Assembly: GCA_029721435.1 (NCBI GenBank)
Contig: CM056583.1
Span: 54,043,620 to 54,107,619, forward strand
Length of the DNA stretch: 64,000 nt
From: Gymnothorax reevesii
Taxonomy: Eukaryota > Chordata > Actinopteri > Anguilliformes > Muraenidae
Reading direction: 5' to 3'
The notes beneath the pieces are model-generated. The model was not told the origin of the DNA and ran no database searches. It was given only the letters and a program-made list of their open reading frames with translations. Below are positions 47,781 to 59,722 of the stretch, piece by piece; the first letter of the stretch is position 1, and each line of letters starts with the position of its first letter. The translations under genes and the position numbers were made by a program.

Positions 47781-48160
47781 CTTTAATCGAGGACCACCCG
47801 CACCCCCCTTTCCCCCTCTCCTACCCCCAGGAGAGTGCCATGGTGCCAGCAGGGTCTGGCGCGCCAGCCACTTACTGTTATGCTAATGAGTATGGCTAAG
47901 GATATGAATAGAAGGCCCTGGGTAGTTAGCGCAGAGCTAATTAACACAGCATAGCCAGGTGGGAGCTGGCGTTGGAGGTTATCTGAGCCTAACAAAAGAG
48001 GCAAAGGAGAGAGCTGAGGATTTGGATCAGGAGTGGGAGGGCAGTTAGGGAGGGAGAAACTGGTGCATGATGCCTCACCTCTGTTGTCTTCAAGAGGTTC
48101 AGGCAAATGTTGTGTTTGAGCAACAAATGCAAGGCACAGCCATTTCGTCATCAGCGCTCT
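47781..48160. promoter_or_regulatory. GC-richer island with homeobox/POU-like motifs
   Basis: The island contains ATGCTAAT (47880-47887) and GCTAATTAAC (47936-47945), typical of POU and homeodomain sites, in GC-balanced surroundings. A 122-codon minus frame (47783-48151) has no domain. An enhancer is plausible but unproven. Confidence 0.35.
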
Positions 48161-49570
48161 CTGAAAAATTCATCTTTAGTGCATGACTGTACGCCTACAA
48201 AATGCTGTACTACTCAGAAAAAGTGAAGTGGTAAATAATGAGCATGTGTTATTGACTTGCTTAAAGTCAATAATAACGGTGAGCCTTTTTGAATGAACTT
48301 GTTTGATGAGAGAAAAGCTAGCATGGTGGCTCCTATTTTGTACCAGTGGCTCTCAATTCTTTGGTGGCCTCTCACACGGGGTGCTCTCGGTCTCCTCCTG
48401 ATGGACGACACAGCATTCCCACAGACATTTTGATGAACAGACTGTCGGGCAAAGACATATGGCGCAATCTCGCTGCTGTCAGAGGGGCTAGATCTGTCTG
48501 ACCCGAGCCATTGTCCTCCCTCCAGACTGGGTGTGTGTCTGCATATACCAGAGCCATTGACTGTTTGAACCCAGAACCTTTGAAGACCTTTCCCACAGAC
48601 ACAGGCCTAACCCAGACTTGCACTTAAGAGAGGTGTGCATTGGATATTCCGCCAAGAGCTGAGGATGCCGTTGTAGATTCCATTGTGTTCCATTGTGATC
48701 AATCATTTTACAGTGCTTGTCTCAGATTTAGCCATGAAAGTTCCAGTGATTGAAATTGAAAGCTTTTTAAGATTTCAAACAATGCACAGGCATCCTTGCT
48801 GTTGGAAATACAAAACTCAGATCTTTCAGGCATTAATGTTACATTATCAGTGTCATCTGCTTAGTATCGTCAACATGGTTACATGTATAATTACAGTATT
48901 TAGAAATTGCGAAGCGATACTGCAGACATATTCTCAGGTCTATGATTTATTGGTATGTTGATGGTGATTGATTCATGCTAAAAATATTAAAATATTTCTT
49001 TTGAGCATAATGATTAAGCAAAAATATTGAATGAACCTGTCCTTTCAGATGAAGAGTTTGGTTCCAAAAATGCATTATATACATTTTTATGGTTTATGAA
49101 AAACTACTTGAGACAGGGGAAAAGAAAATCCACTGTCATCTTTTAAAATTTATTGCATGACTGTTTACAGCTAATAAGGTTAAAAAAAATGAATATCAAC
49201 AACTAATCAACTGGTTATAACTGTACTAATTAGTTTTTGTTTTCTCAAAATGCTATATCCATGTCATGATGTTGGTCCATCCGCGGTATCAAAGGTCTTT
49301 GGTAACCGCACTTTTCAATGCATAATTATTTGATCCTGTAGCTGTTTACTTTGCCTGATTAAACATTTGAGTGAAACTGTCAAATTTATTTCAGACAGCA
49401 GTGATGTACGTTGCATCACAAAGTTATGAGGCGTTTCATAAATGAGGACATAAAATGTTAACGTCTTTAGAAAAATCTGAACCAACGCAACTTGTGAAAC
49501 AGCACAGATTTCTATACATTGGATTGTGAGGCTTATTAAGCAACTAGAAGGCACTGGGAAAGTGCGTTAC
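48161..49570. other. Noncoding stretch, nothing recognised
   Basis: No domain-bearing frame or named repeat was seen. Confidence 0.4.
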
Positions 49571-49576
49571 CTCTGC

Positions 49577-49775
49577 TGTGTTGCAATTTGTTGACAGAGG
49601 AATTATCATGGAACGCAAGTGTAAAACAAGTCCCAATAGTGCCGTCTTAATGCGCATAGAAATTCTTTCATCTCATCCAGGTTGCAATTTGTTCACAGAG
49701 GAATGATCATTGAATGTGAGTGTTAACTGAGTCTAGACTGTGCTGTCAATATACATAAAAATTTTGGCTTGTGGA
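49577..49775. repeat. Tandem duplication of an approximately 101-bp unit
   Basis: Unit 1 starts TTGCAATTTGTTGACAGAGG (49581) and unit 2 TTGCAATTTGTTCACAGAGG (49682). Similarity continues through ATCAT.GAA and an ATAAAAATT-like end. The duplication lies directly before an RTE-like tail and may be part of the same element. Confidence 0.7.
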
Positions 49776-49779
49776 TCAA

Positions 49780-49943
49780 GAGTATGAGCTGGATCTTCGC
49801 AAAACATTTAATCACTTCTTCCGTAGCACCAAATCGGTCAAATTTTATTGACGTCCATTGACGACTTTTTGAAGCATCTTGTCAAATAATGAACAAACAA
49901 ACAAACACCTGAAATCATCATCCCTGGTGGAGGTATAATAAGG
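49780..49943 (+). mobile_element. 3' tail of an RTE-like LINE
   Basis: The sequence CAAATCGGTCAAATTTTATT, then GACGTCCATTGACGACTTTT, leads to AACAAACAAACAAACAC and GGTGGAGGTATAA. An (ACAA)n stretch just before a GGAGGTAA-like end is what I recall for fish RTE-clade LINE tails. No coding part remains. Confidence 0.5.
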
Positions 49944-50227
49944 TTAGAGAGTCAGAGGGTCCATCAGACTTCACCCTGGTTTCTGTAGCATGAAGTGACT
50001 AGGAGTGCTGCTAATCCCCCTAGATGGGATGCTAGTCCATCACAGGTTACTCCCCAAGCTTTTAGTCAGGTTTTCCTGTCAATGTGCTGGTACCCAATTA
50101 TACACCTGGGTGGAGTGAGGCACTGTGGGAGTGAAGTTTTTTGCCCAAGAACACACCAGTACTCAGACTCAGGACCTTTCGGTCCCAAGTCAAGCACACT
50201 TAACCTCTGAACTACCGCGTCTCCCAC
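49944..50227 (-). mobile_element. tRNA-headed SINE, copy 2
   Basis: Read on the minus strand from 50227: GACGCGGTAGTTCAGAGG (A-box region, + 50198-50217), GGTCCTGAGTCTGAG (B-box region, + 50162-50176), then CACTTCACTCCCACAGTGCC, GGTGTATAATTGGGTACCAG, ATGGACTAGCATCCCATC and CTAGTCACTTCATGC. The order is the same as in copy 1 at 22.5 kb, so the two define one SINE family. It abuts the RTE-like tail, which may mark its insertion site. Confidence 0.8.
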
Positions 50228-50790
50228 AGCTGAGTGACTTTGTTTTTTACATTTATTTGCATTATTGCCATCCTTACAATGTTACTTCAATTGCATAAAT
50301 AAAGCCAGGAGACAATTACATTATCATTTCTTAATATCATAATATTTCTTATCATATAGTTCTTATCATTTCATAATAGGAAAAGTATTGGTCTTGGTTA
50401 TTGAGTAAATAAATTGTTTTACTGTTTATCAGGTGAACTGAAATGGGAATAGCTTGAGAGCAATCGTGAGGTAAAGGTGAGGACTGGCGCAACCGTGCAA
50501 AAAAACATCACGCAGAAAAATGTCACAGCAATGGCGGCCTCAGACTAGTTGATGGGATGTAAGTTGACTTATGCAAAGTTTGTCATGGAGCTTGTTGACT
50601 TTTGTATAGACAGTGCATTCTGCAGTGAGACAGTCAAGGGTGGCAACTGCGCTTTGGCAAAAATCGAATATTGAATGAATGAGATATGATAATTACCAAC
50701 CTATCGATGGCAGGAGTTTCAAATTTTCGAATTTGGTGTTTATCACGTTTTGGAACCAAACTCTTCATATACAACCCAACTCATAAGAAG
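50228..50790. other. Noncoding stretch, nothing recognised
   Basis: AT-rich sequence without a recognised feature. Confidence 0.4.
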
Positions 50791-51668
50791 AAGAAACATT
50801 ATGGAAAATGCACATACAAAAACAGACGGGAAAAAATACTAAATTTGTTGTATTTCAATGCAAACAGGACGAAGAAAAGATATTTCGGTTCAACTTCACT
50901 TTATTTGTTAATATACATCCATTTGTGACATTCAGGTCTGCAACTCATCCCAATAAAAAGTTGGGACAAGGTCAGTTAAGGACTAATACTGAGGTAAAAA
51001 ATTTGAATAATTATGTGCTTTGAAACAGCCGATGCCAGCAGGTGATTTTATACACATTGTGGTATGAAAGCAGCTTCCAGGAAATGCCTGCCTTGGAGCA
51101 CTGATGGCTGAAGGATGACCAATTTGCCTGCAAATGCATGAGAAAATCATTGAAAGGTCTCAAAACAATGCTTCTCAGAATAAAAACAGTGAGGGATTTG
51201 GATATTTCATCCTATATGTTACATGCATAATTAAGAGATACAAATAATACAACTATCAATACAAATGCAAATAATCTGGAAGAATTTCTTTTCATGAAGG
51301 GCAGGAGTGCACGCTTAAGCTTAGCACTCCTGATGTCCAATGACTCAGACAGCACTGCGTCAAGAACCATCATTTAACAATGTTATATGACCACATGGGC
51401 TCAGGATTACTTTGGATAAGCTTTGTCAGGTACTACAATATGTAGTTACATTCACAACTGCTAGTAAAAACTTTTCTGTGCAAAAAGGAGGCCATATAAT
51501 TACGATGTCCAGAGTCACCGTCAAATCGTCTGGGCTTGGAGGCATTGGTGATGAACCATCACACACTTGTACTGTGGTGCACTGTGGCCAGACAAATCAG
51601 TATTTCAGGTCTTTAATGTAAGAAACCGGTGCAGAGTGCTCTGTGCCAAGGAATAAAATGACTATCCA
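50790..51668 (+). mobile_element. Tc1-like transposon copy B, truncated
   Basis: This is the same family as copy A. The 5' terminal region includes ATACATCCATTTGTGACATT, CAGGTCTGCAACTC and AAAAGTTGGGACAAGG. A decayed transposase region follows: TGCATGAGAAAATCATTGAA (about 51136), TGACCACATGGGCTCAGGAT (about 51389) and ACAAATCAGTATTTCAGGTC (about 51592). Many indels destroy the frame. The copy stops near 51668, at almost the same internal point as copy A, with no 3' terminal repeat. Confidence 0.8.
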
Positions 51669-52780
51669 GGGCCTCGTTTTCCAAAAGCATCTTAAGGCTG
51701 AGATTATCTTGGAATCCATCTTATGAAGCTTTTTATGTTGGCAGAGTGGTTTTGAAAAACATTGTAACTAAAGACCTTCTCAAAAATTATTTTAGATCTA
51801 CGAGTCCTTCCGACCACTTGTAGAAAGCTGTGTGTGTTTTGAGAGTAGCTTATGGCACCTGCAGGAGTCATAGTGAGCCAAAAGACCGAAATACCTGAGA
51901 TGTGAAGGAATATGCGTCGTCTTACCTTGTTGCTGGATTGAGCATAATTGAAAGCTTATGAAAATGATCTGACTCTATATAAAATCATACTTAAACATCT
52001 TCAGCATTAACAATGACACAGGGAAGTCTAGCTTGCAATGGTACAATTAAATGTATTTATGATGGCATTATGAGCACAGATGAGTGACTATGGTGTAAAT
52101 GTGTGAGCGTCAAAATTGAAATTCCCAAGCAACGCATAGGATTAAGGAGGAGTACCTGGTTAAGGTAAGTGTAACTTATTGTACAAAAGTAGGACACAAA
52201 TCACAAAATGCATGGCAGAATCTGGTGAAGAAAATGACTATAGCCTGTGGAATTGCTTTCCAGAACTGTTCCACTTTTCCAAATACATACCAAAATATCA
52301 AAGGAATCACCAATTCAGCAAAATAGAGTCCAAATCAGGAGGAAACTGGAACATCAATAATCATGTGTGCATCATGCATGAATTTTTAACATACAGTCAC
52401 CCCTTGCCTGACACCAGTCATACAAAATACTTTCAAGACCATTGATGCTGTTTGTGAATAAAGGTGTGATTCATTGAACTTGAATGGTAATTTTTTAATT
52501 ATAAAATAGCTAATGGACCAAACAGCAATTATAGATATAAAAATTAAAAACTATCCTAAACATGTTAACAAAGAAGGTCAAGAAATAAAAGAATAAACAA
52601 TATCTGAGTGTTATAACAAAAAATGTATATATTCAGGCTATAGCCTATATACATATTAAAACAAATTAAAATATTACAACAGAGGAACAACGCTAGATCT
52701 GAAGCCATGTGGGCAAACAAAATATTTACAGCGACACTTTAAATACTGCTGAAAGAAAAAAAAACAAAAAAAAAACAAAC
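51669..52780. other. Noncoding stretch
   Basis: GCCTCGTTTTCCAAAAGCATCTTAAGG-like sequence at 51669-51695 resembles a common fish MITE end, but no matching second end was fixed. The rest is AT-rich. Confidence 0.35.
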
Positions 52781-52804
52781 AACAACAACAACAACAACAA
52801 CAAA
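52756..52804. repeat. A-rich and AAC triplet repeat
   Basis: A-rich units pass into (AAC)n at about 52779-52803. The Asn-rich and Cys-rich frames here are repeat artefacts. Confidence 0.9.
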
Positions 52805-55800
52805 TACCGGGGGCACTTGTCCATTGAACACTGTGTGCTTCAATTCTCAAATAGACAAACCAGGCTAAAATTTTGCCCACAGTATTCCTTGAGTACAAAG
52901 TGACGTAAAATCAAGTCAACATGCAGAACGTGCAGTTACAAGCCGATGATTATAGCAAATGCATCACATTTGGCTTTAAATTCCATGGTTCTGAAATAGA
53001 ATAGCTCATGACCTTGGGATTGCGATGTCATTTTGTTTCTGGATTTCGGTGGGCAAGCTTCAACTACAAGCTTTATAATGTGCAACCAAACATTATCATA
53101 TATAATTCAAGTCAATGCACAGAAGCCTGAGTTGCAGCTTTTAATCAATCTCACAATCAACTATCTGACATTCACCCTACTCAGCAATCAGGATTATTTT
53201 TCAGATTGCATTTTTCATATAACGATCTCATTGTGGAGTGTGATTTTGTTCTGTTTTGTGAGTCATGTTTACACTTACACTGTTGCATTGACCTTTTTCT
53301 TGGGTGCTGTATTTTAATTAAAATGTTGAAATGAGCTTTGGACAGAAGAAAATGGTAGCCTTAAGTTAAAATGACCTGCAGATAAATGCCTTCACCTGGA
53401 TCATTCCCATTTTGAATCAATTTAGACCTACGATCAATAAACCCATTTCCCTCTTCTTCCTAAAAAAAAATAAAAAAAATAGGGGGTCTACCTAAAACTA
53501 TATCCACGCCTTTCTTGGAGAAAATTAGTACTGATGCAAATCCCAGGAGAGAAGGCTTGGCTACCTGTATTTGAATAAAGGTTATATTTTGGGGGTGATT
53601 CCTTCAGGAGTTTGGAGGGTCCTTTTCATTTTTGGCCGTTTACTTTGACTCCATCAGTCAGCCCCGACGCCCCAAGCCCACCACACACTTAGCACAGCCT
53701 TTGGCCTTTGTATTTGAGCTGTAACTCCTGTACAGAGAGACTGTGGAAGATGCAGACTGGCAATTTCTAAAATAAAGGCTGACGTACGAGGCTACTTCAC
53801 ACATCTGCTAATTGCACTTCCTCATCCTTTCTCACTTGGTGCGCAATATGCCACGCAAGCTATTTTCAGTTGAAAGACTGAGTTGCTCACGCAAGAGCGC
53901 TATCTACTTTTGTAAAATGAGGAAAGGGCTGCGCTGAAATGAACCAAACATGAGTGAAATCGGTGTTATCAGTCACTAACATTTTATGCACAAATGCAGA
54001 CAGCAACAGAAATATTAAGTGCTTGTTTCAGTATGACTGAAATTCACATTTCTGTGTGGACAAGTGCTACATAGCTTGAGCCCCAATTTTGGTGTAATGC
54101 ACAGCTGGGGTGCAAATTTTTAAAATAAGAAAAAATGTTTGTTTTTCTAAAAAAAGCGAATTTGCCGAATGTCTTCCAAAATACCCATTTAATAACAAAG
54201 CGAAAAAATAATAATAATTTATGTGGACGATGGGAAGCAATAACCATCCTTCAGGTCAGTGTAGGCAACTCGAACAACAAGGCTTAGTGATTCTCCAAAC
54301 ACTCAAATAACTTCTGTCTGAGAAACTAGAGGGTATTCATCATCGTGTGAAGAGCAAAGTCATTTTCTGGAATAACTGCCCACTTCAGGATGCATACTGA
54401 GGGATGGCATGACCGATGTGGACTTCACTGTTTCATACTAAAGCATACAGTTTTGGTCCCTGCACATGCACCATAATGTCTGATCTGTGCCAAAGCTTTA
54501 GTCAGCTGTGTTGTGACTTTTGGCCCATAGCCTATGGCATTTGGAAGCTAGAAAAGACTGCACCCAGTGTGACACTGCACTGAAAATGCATGTGCTGAGC
54601 ACTGGCAATTTCCCTCTTTCAGTAACACACTGGCAATAATGTTTGTAGCTACGTTGAGGAAGACATCCAACTGCTGGGATGTCTGCACTGAATGACTAAC
54701 CATAAAGAAATTGAGAAATTAGATGAAAATTCTGGCATTAAAAAGCAAATATTATCACAGAAGAGCCTGTTAGTGGGGTGTTTTGACTCTGCACTGCTCT
54801 CCTGATCCAGATCAGTAATGCCAAGGCTGATATGGGCTGCTCAGCATATCTGTCATTGTTTGCATGTGACTGATTATTTCTGCATGTCGATGAATAGGAA
54901 AGCAGCCAGGCTAGATTAAAAGCCCCTTTGATTTTCGAAGCACAGTAGGGAACAGTTCATAAAAAGAGTCCATGTACAAAAACACACACGCGAGCAGGGG
55001 CAGAGGCAACATTACTGAGTGGCAGGTGCGAATCAGATTCTAATTCACTGTGCCCCTTAAAATGCTGAGAACGGAGGGAAATTCAAAAACAAACAAAGAA
55101 ACACATCCTTGAAAATTGCAGACACCATTTTAATTAAATTGTTGCTAGGTTACACATTGCTGGCCATGGTTTGCATGTGCGTGCATGTGTGTAGGTGTTG
55201 ATGCATACGACTGCATGTGTGTGTGCAAGTGTGCTGGGTATGGGGCCTATTTTCGATGCTGAATCGCTTGCTTTTTCTATCTTGATACTTAGAAACCATT
55301 CAGGAATGAATGCAATCATTGCTATATACGTTAAAAAATGACATAGCGGTTCACAAAAAATATGAAGCACATCTTTAAACAGCAGAATTTCTCATAAATC
55401 AGCGTCATTCAGTCAGCAGATTCAAAGAGCTGCCACACACATTTGTCTTCTCACAATTTTTTTGCAAAAAAAAAAAAAGAATGTCAATGGTGTTTGGACA
55501 GAAATTTCCATTCCATCAATGGTAGCAGAATGAATACTTTTCTAGCATGTAATATAACACTAAACTTGGAATAACATTAAAATAAAACATAAAAATTCTT
55601 GACTTGTATCAGAAAAACACAAATAAATGGCTGGAATGTGAATTCATTTCCATCAATGTTCTGAGATAATTAATCACCCTATATAATAAACAGTATATGA
55701 TACTCTCATTAGTTAAAATAAAGTACATATACTTAAGCTCTGCCCATTTGTTATAATTTGTCCCCTGTTATCTAACGTTTATGAACATTTTTTCCACAAT

Positions 55801-56400
55801 AAAAAGGGGATGGATTGAATAACTTTGGTTTTAGATGGAAAAGGAAAAATTTACATTTAACTTTTGAAAAGCCACTGCAGACCATACAAGGAATGATTAT
55901 ATATAGAAGTTCATTGTTGAACATTTATGGAATGGAGAGCAATTATCAATTAAACAACTGTTTATAAAAGTGTATTGGAATCGAAGGCAGTATTAATTTC
56001 ATTTCTATTATCTATGTGATTTGTCAATGCATTTTTATTATTAATTTAATGTAAAATGTGTCTAGGTTACATAAAAAGTATCAACGATAATAATGTGCAT
56101 TAAAGCTGTATGAAAAGAACAGATGTCAGTTCTGCAGGTGTCATACAATTAAAAAAGCAGGCATACAATTTGTTGACAATTAGCCCAGATATAAATATGA
56201 TACCCGCAGGGCTTGAAAATCCAGAAGGGGAGAAAATAAAGTGGGCGTCACCAGCAATTTAAGATATCTCTGATATGCATAGAAATAATACACAAAAACA
56301 TGATCTTACGCTTATTTGAAAATCAACTCAGCAACTTTGTGTTACTAACTGAAATATCCACCTGAAATGTAGCATAATGTAAATGCCTTGACATTAGACA
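52805..56400. other. Noncoding stretch with candidate conserved island 53.55-53.92 kb
   Basis: The segment from about 53550 to 53920 is GC-balanced, repeat-free and has no frame. It is a candidate conserved element. A GT/GC-type tract lies near 55175-55235. Elsewhere it is AT-rich and unrecognised. Confidence 0.35.
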
Positions 56401-56439
56401 GTCTTTATGGAATTTCATTCTCTTTTCCCTGTCAAATGC

Positions 56440-56880
56440 CCCCCCTCCCCCCCCACTCTCTCTATCTTTCCCCCTCCCTTCCTCAGTAGAATTATCTGTG
56501 CTGGGATCAGAAAGGGTGAGGCTTTCATCTTTTTCACTTTCAGTGGTGACTTGCTGGGACCAGGGCCCGAGCCGCTCGCTGGGACACCAGACAAGGGCAG
56601 ATACTTTTGGCCCCTGTACCCTGGCAACCGGTTCCTCAGGCGGCGATCCCGGCGAGGCCTCCGCAGCTGCATCCACTGTCTGATGCGCTGGCCCAAGGCA
56701 AACCTGCCACGACCCAATGACGGATTGGAGGCAGGCGAAATAACCGAGCCCTTGAAGTGAGGAGTAAACCTGACAGGACGCACTGGAAAGGTCCTGGCCT
56801 TCTCTTTCCCAGCTACCGCAGCCATCGCTCTTTTCTCTCTCGCTCCCCGCTCCTCTCACAACGGTCCCAGAGATAATGTC
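56440..56880. other. GC-rich island: candidate terminal exon or conserved element
   Basis: A strong pyrimidine tract ends in CCTCAG at 56486, and a second, CATCTTTTTCACTTTCAG, ends at 56543. Both look like splice acceptors. From 56544 a plus frame stays open to a TGA at 56758-56760 with GC-rich third positions, reading LGPGPEPLAGTPDKGRYFWP, then NRFLRRRSRRGLRSCIHCL. I do not recognise this protein. The minus strand is also open (56895-56323, 190 codons, the longest frame in the window), which is common in GC-rich DNA and weakens the case for either. Alternatives are a conserved noncoding element or part of a long noncoding RNA. Confidence 0.3.
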
Positions 56881-57119
56881 ATAATTTACAGGCATGCATT
56901 GTGCAGAGTGAATGATAGATGCTTTTTAGACTTAATAAGCATTACCCTTTAACGGATAATAGTCTTCTGGTAACACGCAGTCAGTGGGGAGAGACAAAAA
57001 AAAAAAAAGGCGACACCTTCAAAAGGAATTTTTCTTTTTAGTTCTTATTTTCTGACTAATGGGGGAAACCGAAAATGTAATTATTTTCTTTTATGAGCTG
57101 GCAGCTCGATGCTGATCAA

Positions 57120-57440
57120 AGGGCGGCCCTTTGTTCTGCATGTTATGCTGTTTTTTTCCCCTCTTCCACTCTCCCTTCTCTCTCCCTGTCGCTCGTGCTC
57201 TCTCCCTCTCTTATTCTCACACGGTTTCTTTCTCGGATTGAGACAACAACAAAAAACGCATCTGCAGCACAGCAGAGCGCACCGAGGGCAGAAAACTATT
57301 CATTCCTCATCTTGATGCATCTGTGCGTTACCCTGCTATCTGTGTTGGCGTACGGCTGTAACACCATCTCCTGAAAAGCCCGGGGAGGATTCAGAGAGGG
57401 GCGACAGCCCGAGGATGTGGAGCAAACCCTGCTGTGCCAG
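57120..57440 (+). promoter_or_regulatory. CT-rich leader-like region, possible transcription start
   Basis: A CT-rich stretch (57150-57215) and GCACCGAGGGC-type sequence precede a short frame from 57315 reading MHLCVTLLSVLAYGCNTIS and then a stop. It resembles a secretory signal peptide in composition. No donor site that would extend it was obvious. Together with the GC-rich island 600 bases upstream it could mark a promoter or first exon, but no gene can be named. Confidence 0.25.
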
Positions 57441-58380
57441 AAACATGAGTTCAGCACTGCTAAATGTGGAGATCTAATATTGTCAGCAGTTAGTGGACTG
57501 GACAGCTCTTAGAGTGTGGCCGAAAGACTGGCAGGGGGAGTGGCTACCTCACAGACCGGGATCACCATCCTATAGGGACTAGACAAAGACTAAGACCCGC
57601 CCTCTAGGAACTCTGAATCGATAGTTTAAAGAAAGCCCAGTGACTCACTGCTCTCCTCCCTCCATGACTGTAAATTAAACATGTCTTAGGAACCATATTA
57701 CATCATCAAAGGAGGCTGTACCGTGATGATCAAAGGAATTTAGATGGAAATATGCAAAAATTCAGATGGGAAACAACACATTACGTTTTTCTAGGTCTTT
57801 TTTTCTGTCGTTATATTATATATGTTCCCATATTTTACTGGGGTCTGGTGTTTCGACCGTTAGATCTTTCACGGCAGAAAAGATGGCATTGAAATGGCAT
57901 TAAAATCCAGTATCGTGCAAATTATTGTTTGAATAAATTATTTATATAATTTATCCTTTTTTGAGAATTTTCATTGGTATTTGTGATAGTGGTTCTAAAA
58001 CTGATTTGGTCCTTTAAAAAGAATTATTAGTTTAGGAACGTGACATAGCATACGACAGCATTTTGCTAATGCAATAAGAACAAAGATTTAGCCAGAGTCG
58101 GTAGAATTAGCATCTTGCGGTGCAGAAGAATTAGTATGTTCACCATGTCCATTGGGAGGAAAAGACACAGGCATCCTGACTCACTAATGAACAACTATGC
58201 CTTAATACTTTATTATTTCTTTATATAACCATATTAAGGAAATTGGTTGATCAATGAAATGATTAATTTGGTTTTAGGGTGCAAATGAGCACTTTTGGTT
58301 TACATGTAATTCTTTTAAATGATGAAATGAGCTCCGGGCTATGTAAATGTGCATGTAACGTGAGGTGATCAGGTTGTTAT
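57441..58380. other. Noncoding stretch, nothing recognised
   Basis: AT-rich DNA without a supported feature. Confidence 0.4.
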
Positions 58381-58383
58381 TTG

Positions 58384-58413
58384 CACACACACACACACGC
58401 ACACACACACACA
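58384..58413. repeat. CA microsatellite
   Basis: A (CA)n tract with one CG interruption. Confidence 0.95.
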
Positions 58414-58983
58414 TACATAGGAAAATAAAATAGCAATTATAATTTATTTCAGTGATTGGCAATCACTGCTTTGGTTGTGGCCTTAATTATTTTCTAATTT
58501 TAATGTTATTCCTAGAGTAGAGCTGGGAATTCTGACTATTTGTTTTTATTTTTCTATATGGTATGAATGCCTGTAATAATAAGTTCATTAACATGAAAAT
58601 CAAGTTTTCCAGCTATCTCTGAATATGAATGTCTCATTTATTGACACAAAATAGCATTCTCTGTAATAAAACGAATGCTGCATGCATTAAAACTGCTGGT
58701 ATCTATGCACTCAGCTGATCAGAAATTCAAAGGCATGTACTTACTGTCTGTTACTGATTGGCTGGTGTGGGGAGGCTATACATGAATCATTGGATCATTT
58801 GATGTGCATAGCTCATTGCTTTATCTCTGGCCACTCCTTTTCATCATTGCTGAGGACTGGACCTGGTTCCAATCTGAAACAGCAGGGGGCAGTAGGCTAT
58901 TTTTATCATTTAAAACCACCGAGACAAAACTGCCTCAATGGCATCTGTCCCACACGATCCCTTTGAAATTGCGTTTTAGTAAA

Positions 58984-59051
58984 CGTGTGCGCGTGTGTGT
59001 GTGTGTGTGTGTGTGTGTGCGCTCGTGTGTGCGTGGGTGTGCGTGTGTGTA
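58984..59051. repeat. GT microsatellite
   Basis: A (GT)n tract of about 15 units with GC and GGGT interruptions at the right. The overlapping frame ending in Cys-Val repeats is an artefact. Confidence 0.95.
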
Positions 59052-59600
59052 AGAGTGGCAATGCAAACACATTAGGAATGTAAATTCCACTCTGCAACAT
59101 ACCTTTTCTACCTTTTTCCTGTGGGAGTGACTTGATTCAACTTAATCTGACCTCATTAAGTCAAAATTATTCAATTAAAAATCTTACTGATCAAATGTGA
59201 AATCAGTGTGTGAACATTATTACAGCAAGCTGTGTCCTGTGATAATAGTAGGAAATTTCAAGAGGTCAACAAATAACTTTTCTTGGAATGGAGTCTAATT
59301 TGCCTTCCTGTCCGTCCTCACATCCTGTCCTCACATCACATCACGTCACGTCACTTTTTTCAGATCAGTTTAATTTTTCACCATGTTCTCTCCTCCTTGA
59401 CATTTTGAAAAGTGGCTTTCAAATGTTAAGAAATGGGTATAGAATCACAGAGGAGTCCCTCTCGCATAACCATGACTCACTCTTCAAAGGCACAGTACTG
59501 TGGTAACTACTGCTGGCTTTCAAATGCAGAATTTCCCTAAAATGTCCATTAATTTGAAGCACCAAGCATACCTGCATATGAGTCTTCTTTTTTCTTCATC
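59052..59600. other. Noncoding stretch, nothing recognised
   Basis: A short CACATCACATCACGTCACGTCAC pentamer-like patch lies at about 59332-59353. Confidence 0.4.
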
Positions 59601-59608
59601 TTCCTCTT

Positions 59609-59722
59609 ATTAATAATAACAATAATAATAGGCATCAGAATTATCACTATAAAGTGTTTCATTATGATGATGATGATGATTATTATTATTCATAATAGTA
59701 GTATTGTTGTTGTTGTCGTTGC
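59609..59722. repeat. Cluster of triplet repeats
   Basis: AAT units (about 59610-59630), GAT units (59667-59682), ATT units (59682-59690) and TTG units (59704-59718) lie within about 115 bases. Confidence 0.85.

Noticed and set aside
47340..48151. 136- and 122-codon minus-strand frames
   Set aside because: No recognisable domain, start context or splice pattern. The second lies in a GC-rich island where open frames are expected by chance.
50155..50220. tRNA gene
   Set aside because: A- and B-box-like strings are present, but the stems do not form and the same head recurs fused to a SINE body.
53033..53317. 94-codon hydrophobic frame
   Set aside because: AT-rich chance frame without domain or supporting signals.
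57315..57374. Signal-peptide-like short protein as a gene
   Set aside because: Only 19 codons before a stop and no good splice donor. Kept only as a possible leader.
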